A stretch of 13,515 nt of DNA from JAGWAZ01 sp050248595. Lineage in GTDB: Bacteria; Bacteroidota; Ignavibacteria; OLB7. The notes beneath the pieces are model-generated. The model was not told the DNA's origin. It searched no databases and saw nothing but the letters and a program-made list of their open reading frames with translations. The first letter of the stretch is position 1. Each line of letters starts with the position of its first letter. The DNA lies in assembly GCA_050248595.1 (NCBI GenBank), contig JBFWSB010000082.1, positions 1 through 13,515 on the forward strand, read 5' to 3'. Both the position numbers and the translations under genes were made by a program. Shown here piece after piece: positions 1 through 6,814 of the stretch.

Positions 1-821
1 GCGAATGCGTACGTGTAGAGATAACGTTCCACCATTCGAGGCTCTTCTTGGAATAGCTCCACTTGTCGTCGGGCATAGTCGATTGCGCTCACCATGTCGT
101 TGCGAAGCCACTGGTTGAAGAAGTGGGTTTCGTAGAACTTGATGCGGGCAATAAAGGTGGTTGCGTTTCTCTCTCGGGCAAGAAGCTGATCCTCCATAAA
201 GTGATTGAGCTGTTGGAGAGATTCGGTTGAGTTCACGAAGGCTTGATTGTTGAAGATGTAGAACATCTGAACAGATAGACTTCTGTAGTGGGAGGAAGTC
301 AGTAGTTGCGCAATGGTCTCTTCGGTCTGCTCGGTGAGCATCTGGTGATACTCCGGTCTGTTCTTTCCCTCATCACGAACTCTGAGATAATCCTCCAACT
401 CAAGTATGTCTAAGAGCATTGTGAAGTATTCTTCTCTCTCTGCTTTCTTCTTCACTTTCTCCAGAAGGCGAGAGGCTTGTCCGTAAAGACCGCGCTCGAT
501 CAGGATCACCCCTTTGTCGAGTTGATAGCGGATTTCAGCGGTGGGGGAACGATCCTTCAACGTTGTGCGGAGACTTTGGATAAGTAGCTCGTAGAGGTAG
601 GGCTTGATACTCTTCAGATCACTCTCCCGCAACGTCGCGTTCTGTTCTACCAACTTCTCTTCATCGTATGTCTCCATTCGATCCAGTGCCTCGAACAGCA
701 GGAGATATTTGCTTTTCCCACTATTGCCACGACGTGCGGTGTAGAGCTTGAACTGACGCTTCTCAGCTTTGCTGAGCGATTTAATTAGATCGAAGAGATC
801 AGTTGATGGAACTCTGGACAT
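1..821 (-). CDS. Uncharacterised helical protein, N-terminal part (runs off left edge)
   Basis: An open frame starts at the ATG at 821-819 and stays open to the window edge for 273 codons, so the gene is partial and its C-terminus is missing. The start is supported by AGGAGG on the minus strand (plus 833-838), 11 bases upstream. There is no signal peptide, so the product is probably cytoplasmic. The N-terminus contains DLFDLIKSLSKAEKRQFKLY, and the rest is rich in Leu, Glu, Lys and Arg, predicting a chain of amphipathic helices, perhaps TPR-like. Uncharacterised proteins of FCB-group bacteria often begin with a similar 'LI.SLS..EKR.FKL' segment, so I think it belongs to such a family, but I know no function. 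It is divergent from the small plus-strand gene at 1164 and separate from the surface-protein array. Confidence 0.85.
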   Translation of the reverse strand, partial: MSRVPSTDLFDLIKSLSKAEKRQFKLYTARRGNSGKSKYLLLFEALDRMETYDEEKLVEQNATLRESDLKSIKPYLYELLIQSLRTTLKDRSPTAEIRYQLDKGVILIERGLYGQASRLLEKVKKKAEREEYFTMLLDILELEDYLRVRDEGKNRPEYHQMLTEQTEETIAQLLTSSHYRSLSVQMFYIFNNQAFVNSTESLQQLNHFMEDQLLARERNATTFIARIKFYETHFFNQWLRNDMVSAIDYARRQVELFQEEPRMVERYLYTYAF

Positions 822-832
822 CCGAACTATAC

Positions 833-838
833 CCTCCT
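833..838 (-). promoter_or_regulatory. Ribosome binding site of the partial helical-protein gene
   Basis: Minus-strand AGGAGG lies 11 bases before the ATG at 821. It is a full-strength Shine-Dalgarno sequence at slightly long spacing, and it fixes the chosen start. Confidence 0.6.
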
Positions 839-844
839 GAAATC

Positions 845-878
845 GGGGAGATTCTGATGATACCGGCTAATCCTCCCC
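845..878 (-). promoter_or_regulatory. Hairpin in the 5' leader of the partial helical-protein gene
   Basis: Plus bases 845-853 (GGGGAGATT) pair with 869-878 (AATCCTCCCC) to give nine base pairs with one bulged base (C872) and a 15-base loop. In minus-strand RNA this hairpin sits about 7 bases upstream of the AGGAGG at 833-838. No T-run follows it, so it does not look like a terminator. It could affect ribosome access or mRNA stability, but that role is inferred from position only. No known riboswitch class is recognised. Confidence 0.35.
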
Positions 879-1163
879 ACTTCTCGATGAAAAGCGTCTC
901 TGTTGAACTTCCGAAGTTACGGTTCATTCCGGTTTCTCTTCCACTACTTCCTGAGTGTAGCTTCCCGGTGAACGGAATCAACGTGGTCTTCAGAATCTCT
1001 TGTGCTGCTCGAAGACTAAATCGTGTTCGAGCCAATGAAGCTTTCGGAGTGAGTAGAGAAGGTGAGGTCTCTTTTATGGGTGATATGCGTGAAGCGAGTT
1101 ACCCTCTCTGCTCCAAATAGTTTTTCGTTTTTCATTATCAACAACTTGCTGTGGAGAATCGTT

Positions 1164-1607
1164 ATGAAAATCAAAAGATCAATCGTTCTTCCGTTTATCC
1201 TTGGTGGCGTTCTGCTGCTCCTGAGTGGTGTTGCAGCATATGCTGTCTACTTCTCAAATCCAGAAGGGTGGACTCACCAACCAGTACCAGAGGGAGTGAC
1301 AGATTGGGGGCCGTACAAGTATCAGTATGCTGGCCCTTGCGATTGTTACGATGCACTTGGAAATCCGACGGGGGTTACCGGTGCAATGGTTGTGATGGTT
1401 GGAACTGGGTGGATGTTCTGCACCTGTCCTGACGAGGGAGGAGAAGAGGTCCCGTGGGATATTTGGCTTGCCCTCATACAGGGCTGTCCTGTAGGGTCAG
1501 ACTGTGCGATCTACACCCACCACGACCGACCACCGGGAGACCCTCACGCCCACGTCAGCACTGATCCGGGGGGCAATCCTCCATACCCAGGACCAGCCGG
1601 GCCATGA
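1164..1607 (+). CDS. Small exported or membrane-anchored Cys-rich protein
   Basis: The protein has 147 aa. The ATG at 1164 is chosen over in-frame upstream starts because GGAG (1153-1156) lies 7 bases before it and a typical signal/anchor sequence follows: MKIKRS, a hydrophobic stretch at about residues 7-28, then AYA as a possible signal peptidase I site. The mature part is short and has six cysteines as C59xC61, C86xC88, C108 and C114. A His-containing segment follows (H119, H120, H128, H130), then a Gly/Pro-rich tail ending PYPGPAGP. The CxC pairs could be disulfides in the envelope or a metal site; the sequence does not decide. I recognise no family. It is convergent with the large D gene and ends just before a shared hairpin terminator. 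Confidence 0.75.
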   Translation: MKIKRSIVLPFILGGVLLLLSGVAAYAVYFSNPEGWTHQPVPEGVTDWGPYKYQYAGPCDCYDALGNPTGVTGAMVVMVGTGWMFCTCPDEGGEEVPWDIWLALIQGCPVGSDCAIYTHHDRPPGDPHAHVSTDPGGNPPYPGPAGP

Positions 1608-1625
1608 TAGACTTGGGAGCTGTAC

Positions 1626-1670
1626 AGGTCGAGAGTTAAGGGATAACTTTGACTCTCGACCTCTTTGCTT
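1626..1670 (+). terminator. Hairpin terminator between convergent genes
   Basis: AGGTCGAGAGT at 1626-1636 pairs perfectly with ACTCTCGACCT at 1652-1662, giving an 11-bp stem with a 15-base loop. The plus strand continues as CTCTTTGCTT, a moderately T-rich tail. It lies 19 bases after the stop of the small plus-strand gene and 34 bases beyond the end of gene D on the other strand. It probably ends transcription of the plus-strand gene and may also stop read-through from D, although the tail on the minus strand is not T-rich. Confidence 0.6.
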
Positions 1671-1695
1671 CGCCAACCTCGGGGCGTGACCTGAA

Positions 1696-4600
1696 CTATC
1701 GCTTCACCACAATCTTCTCCGTTACTCGACCGTTCAGCGTCTCCAACTCTACGATGTAGGTTCCCGGCTTCAGCTTGCTTCCGTCGAACTCTACGGCGTA
1801 GCGGCCTGGGCTGAACAACTCACTCTGTAGCAACTGATCGACTTCACGCCCCATCGCATCGTAGACCGTCAAGCTCACGTGCTCCTTCCTACTCACTGAG
1901 AAGCGAAACTCGGTCTCACCCGTTGTCGGGTTCGGTTGCGCGGAGATGCGGAGGCCGTTTCCGGCTTCGCCGTCGATACGACGAACACTCTTGGCTGAAA
2001 CCGGAGTTGGTATCCAGCCTGCAAACTCTGCCACAGGGTATAAGCAATCGTAGGGGACAGCATCGGATGGGAACGACGCTGAGGCAAAGCGCAAGCGGAG
2101 ATAGTATGTTCCCGACAGAAGATCGAGTGTTCGCTCAAGCTCAACGGCACTCTCCGACTCTTCGGCTGACACAGTCATCGAGTCAAGCTCCGCCACAACA
2201 TCTCCACTTGCTGAGTCTATGATCTCCACAATCAAGTCAACCCGATCTCCAGCAGCTATTGAAGAATCTCCGTGAAAGCTTGCGTATAACCGACAGCCGA
2301 GCGTCACGCTATCCGACGCCTGAAACGGTTGTGTTCGGAAGAGTTGCGCTAACTGTGGAATACTGTCAACAGCTTGGAGTCCATTTCCCCTTACTACCAT
2401 TGGAAGCCCTGCGGCTCTGTTTGCATCGGCATACCAGGGATCGAAGAGGAGAACGTGGAAACCTGTGCCGGTCGAGTCGTCAATCCGGAACCGAACGTCA
2501 CGACCCTCAGCTGCGTAGCCAACCGGACGAGTATGTTTTGCGAAAAACTGCCGTGATGTGCGGAGTCGCGATCCAGTTCCACCAAAGTCACTCGACTGAT
2601 AGAGAATTGCAAAGCGTCGCCACGTCTGGTCGATATTCGCTGCGACGTTCGGGTGTTCTCCCCCAAGACTATACTGTTGTGGCCAGTCACTACGGAAGGT
2701 TGTTGAGTCCCAGTTTACCAAGGCTTGCCACAAGTCGGGAGAGGTCTTCGGAACCTGATAGCCAATACCAAACTGCACGCTACCACTACTCGATGTGTCG
2801 TGTGCTCCAAGAACCGATGTCTGTGGATATATCTCACCATCAGGCCAGGTTGTTCCTCCTCCGTTTGTTAACACTACGTAGGCTGCCCGATTGCTCAGCC
2901 CCGTTATTCCCGACGAGGGAGTTAGCAGACTCTGGAAGTAGATCACCTTCATCGATTGAAAGTCATCCTCCCACGTAATGCCCTCTCGATGGATACCGGT
3001 AGCTGTATCTTGAATAATATCAATCGATGGATACCACCGCTTTGCATTCCAAGTGGCAATGGAAAGTGATGGTGGGTTGGGGCGAACGATAGCGTCGGCT
3101 GGTGTGTGAAGCAGCCGATTGTAGCGAATATCGTCCCGTGTCAGGCGAGGTTGCCGCCACGTGATTCCTATTGTTGAGTCTGTCCGAGTTATCGGCGTCC
3201 ATGGTGGAAGACTTGGGTATTGTGCAGAGAAGGCGAACGTCTGTTTGTCGGCGAGTGTGAGTGAGTCTGGTGGGGAGAATGCAAGATTATAGAAGAGCGT
3301 GTCGACCCAATTGTTGAAGTTCCTCGGGAGAAGCCGTGAGATAATACCAGCGGAAGAATCCGACCATGCAATGACCGCAGCCCCGTGTGTATAGCCGACA
3401 ACAGGAGTACCCCAAAGTTCAGCATCTGGACCATCATACCAGCTCACGTGCCGAACAGGTGAAAAGCTCCACGTATATGGAGGGAGAGGGGGAGTTCCTG
3501 GGGGTGGGTTGACAACGCCGGAGTAATCAACAAGCTTATAGTTCCTGACAACAATCTCCCGATCACCGACTGCATTTAACTGGGGTGGGTGACAACTCCA
3601 GGTGATTGTGAGGTAGGTGGTCTTATATGGCTGGCGAGAGAGGGTCAACGACGGAAAACGATTATCAGTTCTAACCGTATCGTTGGGGTAGTATGCGTCG
3701 GAAAGAACGAACTCTTGCGGAATCCAAAGAATCGAACCAGTTGTGTCGGCAATTGGGTAGGAGAGCCGGAGTACGACAATCGAGTTGGTGTCGCCATTTT
3801 GCTCAATACGATCCTTACTATAGGTTGCGAAGTAGCGATAGCCATCGTAAGCCAGCTTCCTTTGTCCCGGCCAGCGAAGGTCTCCGGCAATCAAACTTGT
3901 GTCGGGAGTTGGGAATGTAATTTCGAGCAGAGTGCCCTGCCCAGCACCTAAAACGAGATAACAGGAAGAGTCGCGACCTGCGATGACTGTATCTAAGGTA
4001 TGCCGTAGTCCAATCAACGGAATCGAATCTGTAGGGGGGAGAACTTCTCGAATTCTGATAAAGGGATATTGTGTGGTGTCGGGGTGGGGGATATTCCATC
4101 GAATCTTCAACAGACGTGTTTCAGCGAGCGAATCCATCTTCATCCCCCGAGCCGAGGTTTCTGAAATGTGGTCGGGACGTTCAAAGGTTCTACGGTTGAC
4201 GATGAATGTGAACAGAGTATCTTTCAGCGGGTCATAGACTCCGTTAGTTGTTCCGGTCTTCTTATCGAACAGCCCAATCTCTACAAAGGTCGCGTAGGCT
4301 GAATCTCGCACCCCAGTAATCGGGTGGGTGGCAATCACCTCCTGAATAATTTCATTCGAGTTGATGGGGCGAGACTTGAAGTCGAGCATACCATTGGTTC
4401 CAGAACCGGGTCGAGGAACGGTATAGTGGATTGAGTAGCTCTCACGCCAGGTTAAGTCCATCATTGCTCTGCCAATCTTTTGCAGTCGATGGTTCACGTG
4501 TCGTACTGCTCTGGTACGAGTGCCGAAACCAACGTAGAAATTGGGAATCGTATCTACCGGATCCGCTTTAGGGATATGATGTCCACTGTGAAGTGTCCAG

Positions 4601-6747
4601 TTCACTGTGTTATCTACGGTATCTCCAGTATAACAGGCTTTGTAATCCGAACCAATCGGTCCCAAACCAGCATGCACACCATGGGTTGCCCAAACAGTTG
4701 AATCGGGAGAATAATTGTGGGCAATATCTGGAGTTGATGGAAGCCACCAGTAGACGGCTCCCTTGCTTCCATAGGCAAGACCGAGGTTGACAACCATTTT
4801 CAATTCGGCCTCTGTTGGCATGTGCCCCACCAACGTATCGAGTTTCCAAACTCCATTCTCTTCAAATCGTTTTAGCTCCAATGATCCGTTGTTACTCGGA
4901 ACCTGTATCAACCTTCGACCGGTGGCTCGCGAAATGCGGGCGGCATCCCCTAAACGGTGGAGCAACCCCCACCGCTTTCTGTACCCTGGATGTGAACTGG
5001 AGTCCGGATGACGTGGTCCGAGAATGCTCCAGTCGGGGATATAGCGTCCAACGTGAAGGTGCTGCAAGGTCTTCTCATATTCCTCAACTGACGCTGGATT
5101 GTCGATGTCGATCTCACCAAGATAGAACCGCCCACCATTCTCCTCGCGAATGTTTGGTATCTCCTCGAAGGTCAGATTGAACCACTTCTTCTTGTTGACC
5201 GAATCATCCCCCTGAGACGGCTGCATCCAGAGATAGTTCTCGATGACTGTTGTCGATGGAGTACTCAAGTGGTGGTGGTGGAAGAGGGTGGCGATATATG
5301 ACTGTGCGGTGAACTCTCCAACGGAATCACGCTCGCCAGAGGCTCCACCGGGACGAGGGACGTTAAAGGTGTCGCGTACCATCTGCGTCAAGTATTCCAG
5401 CCCGGCATATGCGGTTGGATGTTGTTCTTCGGCAGGGTGAATGCCGATGTAGGCGCGACGGAGTGAGTCCGGGGAGACATTATAGGATGAACTGCCGTAG
5501 AGAAGTCGCCGGATCAAGTTAATCCGCTGCTGCCTCCACGCCTTTGCCGCAGCATCTGTCCCAAGCGTTAATTGTCCGTGGAGACTCCGGAGTGATACGC
5601 TCCGCAAGGCCAACTGCTCACCACCAAGCCACGTCACCTTCAGGTCGAAGCGGCGGGAGATCGCACTGTCGAGCGTGTTCAAGTTGGTTGGTCCCCACGC
5701 ACCATTTGCTAAGAAGCGGAGGTCGATGGGGAAAATCGCTTCTCGGTAGCGATCCCAATTAAATGGAGGCCCGACCGGTTTCAAACCATTCTTGGTCACA
5801 TAAAGAGTCGTGACAGGAAATGTCGTATCTGTCGAAGCCTTCGCACGAGGGGGACTCGTCCCCGCATAGAAGTAGTCATTCTTCGGGACTTCGTAGATCA
5901 CTTCAATTTTTAGAAGGGAGTCACTATCAGAAGATGTCCCATTCTCAAAGAGATGCCCGGTGACCACGACGTAGTAGAGTGAGTCCAACGCCAAATGATT
6001 CGGTCTCCCTCCATCGTTGACAATCAGATCGTCGATAATCCACCGATCGACTGTCTGAACACTATCATCGCCATGGGCAACCGCCTCGCTCCCCCAGCGA
6101 TAGATCCTGCTCGGAGCATCATCCCACTCGTTGAACGAGATATGCTCTGCAATCACCGTACCAGCAGTCGTGTTCGTTGTGTTGTAGACCTGTTCGAGTA
6201 CCCTGTGATTGTTGATCAGGACCGTCGCATTCGTATCGGTCTCTCCTCCACTCCGCTTCTCAAATTTGAACAAGTAATATGGTGACTGCACCGAGTCGAA
6301 CGGATAGAACTCCACCGCTCGGGCATACCCTATCTGGTTGGCAAACGGCCACGCATCCCACTGCGCTATCCGATTCCCCTTCCCTACATCGGTGCTCCAA
6401 GCAAGCGTATCAAAGTGACGTATTGCCCTGATTGAATCACTCACACCACCTGGCTCGTAGTAGTGTGCCGAGACGTAGAGATTGATCCCCAACGACTCCA
6501 AAAATGGCCAGATGTCTCCTGCCTTTCCACTCGGTGCAAAAATCGCATCCCCTCCACCATAAGCTCCAATCAGAAATGTCGTATCCGGCCAGTTCCACAT
6601 CCGCACTATCGGGGGAGCGTTCACTGTCCCGGTATCCCAGCCGACACCCCGACCACTCTGGCTCCAAAGATTGTTCGAGCTTGTTGTCAGCAGGAGGAGT
6701 ACAATAGTAGTGAGTACTCCTTGCCAACTACGTTTACGGGTTCTCAT
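1696..6747 (-). CDS. Gene D: large T9SS-secreted protein, glycosidase-like barrel plus propeller-like repeats
   Basis: The protein has 1683 aa. The start at 6747 (MRTRKRSW) is chosen because GGAG lies 8 bases upstream and a signal peptide follows at once (residues 1-30, hydrophobic 10-22, ending LWSQ). Residues 57-97 (FLIGAYG, then DIWPFLESLGINLYV) and 525-690 (including MPTEAELKMVVNLGLAYGSK, then GAVYWWLP) resemble the first and last strands of a glycosidase-like TIM barrel. A beta-rich, jelly-roll-like insertion lies between (about 140-400). Six spaced repeats at 1031-1387, of the form [YFH]P-x-[SN]-x(n)-[IV]xW or IxY, look like propeller blades. Residues 1599-1683 form a T9SS sorting domain (QPNPTTGETEF, YDAMGREV, GTYIVEL, ending EKIVVKR). 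A HHHH run lies at 490-493. No catalytic residues could be assigned, so enzymatic activity is unproven. The gene lies 66 bases downstream of FG-GAP paralog C and is probably cotranscribed with it. Confidence 0.85.
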   Translation of the reverse strand: MRTRKRSWQGVLTTIVLLLLTTSSNNLWSQSGRGVGWDTGTVNAPPIVRMWNWPDTTFLIGAYGGGDAIFAPSGKAGDIWPFLESLGINLYVSAHYYEPGGVSDSIRAIRHFDTLAWSTDVGKGNRIAQWDAWPFANQIGYARAVEFYPFDSVQSPYYLFKFEKRSGGETDTNATVLINNHRVLEQVYNTTNTTAGTVIAEHISFNEWDDAPSRIYRWGSEAVAHGDDSVQTVDRWIIDDLIVNDGGRPNHLALDSLYYVVVTGHLFENGTSSDSDSLLKIEVIYEVPKNDYFYAGTSPPRAKASTDTTFPVTTLYVTKNGLKPVGPPFNWDRYREAIFPIDLRFLANGAWGPTNLNTLDSAISRRFDLKVTWLGGEQLALRSVSLRSLHGQLTLGTDAAAKAWRQQRINLIRRLLYGSSSYNVSPDSLRRAYIGIHPAEEQHPTAYAGLEYLTQMVRDTFNVPRPGGASGERDSVGEFTAQSYIATLFHHHHLSTPSTTVIENYLWMQPSQGDDSVNKKKWFNLTFEEIPNIREENGGRFYLGEIDIDNPASVEEYEKTLQHLHVGRYIPDWSILGPRHPDSSSHPGYRKRWGLLHRLGDAARISRATGRRLIQVPSNNGSLELKRFEENGVWKLDTLVGHMPTEAELKMVVNLGLAYGSKGAVYWWLPSTPDIAHNYSPDSTVWATHGVHAGLGPIGSDYKACYTGDTVDNTVNWTLHSGHHIPKADPVDTIPNFYVGFGTRTRAVRHVNHRLQKIGRAMMDLTWRESYSIHYTVPRPGSGTNGMLDFKSRPINSNEIIQEVIATHPITGVRDSAYATFVEIGLFDKKTGTTNGVYDPLKDTLFTFIVNRRTFERPDHISETSARGMKMDSLAETRLLKIRWNIPHPDTTQYPFIRIREVLPPTDSIPLIGLRHTLDTVIAGRDSSCYLVLGAGQGTLLEITFPTPDTSLIAGDLRWPGQRKLAYDGYRYFATYSKDRIEQNGDTNSIVVLRLSYPIADTTGSILWIPQEFVLSDAYYPNDTVRTDNRFPSLTLSRQPYKTTYLTITWSCHPPQLNAVGDREIVVRNYKLVDYSGVVNPPPGTPPLPPYTWSFSPVRHVSWYDGPDAELWGTPVVGYTHGAAVIAWSDSSAGIISRLLPRNFNNWVDTLFYNLAFSPPDSLTLADKQTFAFSAQYPSLPPWTPITRTDSTIGITWRQPRLTRDDIRYNRLLHTPADAIVRPNPPSLSIATWNAKRWYPSIDIIQDTATGIHREGITWEDDFQSMKVIYFQSLLTPSSGITGLSNRAAYVVLTNGGGTTWPDGEIYPQTSVLGAHDTSSSGSVQFGIGYQVPKTSPDLWQALVNWDSTTFRSDWPQQYSLGGEHPNVAANIDQTWRRFAILYQSSDFGGTGSRLRTSRQFFAKHTRPVGYAAEGRDVRFRIDDSTGTGFHVLLFDPWYADANRAAGLPMVVRGNGLQAVDSIPQLAQLFRTQPFQASDSVTLGCRLYASFHGDSSIAAGDRVDLIVEIIDSASGDVVAELDSMTVSAEESESAVELERTLDLLSGTYYLRLRFASASFPSDAVPYDCLYPVAEFAGWIPTPVSAKSVRRIDGEAGNGLRISAQPNPTTGETEFRFSVSRKEHVSLTVYDAMGREVDQLLQSELFSPGRYAVEFDGSKLKPGTYIVELETLNGRVTEKIVVKR
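5518..6747 (-). repeat. Duplicated 5' part of gene D (partner of gene T)
   Basis: This segment encodes D residues 1-410 and is homologous to 8604-9857 (gene T). Similarity stops sharply after the codons for RIN. Protein alignment shows substitutions and small indels, so the duplication is not very recent. Confidence 0.75.
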
Positions 6748-6755
6748 GGTTCTTT

Positions 6756-6759
6756 CTCC
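6756..6759 (-). promoter_or_regulatory. Ribosome binding site of gene D
   Basis: Minus-strand GGAG lies 8 bases before the ATG at 6747. It decides this start over a GTG/ATG-like extension that would add 21 non-hydrophobic residues before the signal peptide. The truncated paralog T has a site at the matching place. Confidence 0.6.
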
Positions 6760-6801
6760 ACGATGGTGTTTGTGTTGATGAGGAGACCTTTTCCACAAGG
6801 G

Positions 6802-6814
6802 TTCCTCCACACAC
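6802..6814 (-). promoter_or_regulatory. Conserved GGAGG-containing element after paralog C
   Basis: The minus-strand 13-mer GTGTGTGGAGGAA starts at the last base of the paralog C stop codon. The same 13-mer lies at 9907-9919 after paralog B. It carries a Shine-Dalgarno-like GGAGGA about 50 bases before the D start. It could serve a short leader frame (a GTG at 6796 opens a 20-codon frame overlapping the D start) or be a ribosome standby site. Its function is unproven. Confidence 0.3.

Larger units (their letters stand above)
822..1163. other. Divergent intergenic region, 342 bases
   Basis: This is the only stretch over 300 bases without an accepted gene. It holds the ribosome binding site and leader hairpin of the minus-strand gene at its left end and the GGAG of the plus-strand gene at 1153-1156. 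Promoters for both genes are expected here, but I could not pick a convincing -35/-10 or Bacteroidetes-type -33/-7 pair. Open frames on both strands cross it (plus 803-1120; minus 799-1035), but they overlap a supported start and show no ribosome binding site. Confidence 0.5.

Noticed and set aside
799..1035. Minus-strand open frame of 78 codons
   Set aside because: It needs a non-ATG start, overlaps the start of the better-supported gene at 821 and crosses the leader hairpin. It looks like a chance frame.
803..1120. Plus-strand open frame of 105 codons
   Set aside because: It overlaps the supported start of the minus-strand gene at 821, has no ribosome binding site and has no recognisable protein features.
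2259..2978. Plus-strand open frame of 239 codons antisense to gene D
   Set aside because: It lies wholly inside gene D, whose 1683-codon frame has a signal peptide and T9SS tail. The antisense translation has the Arg/Ser/Pro-rich look of a shadow frame.
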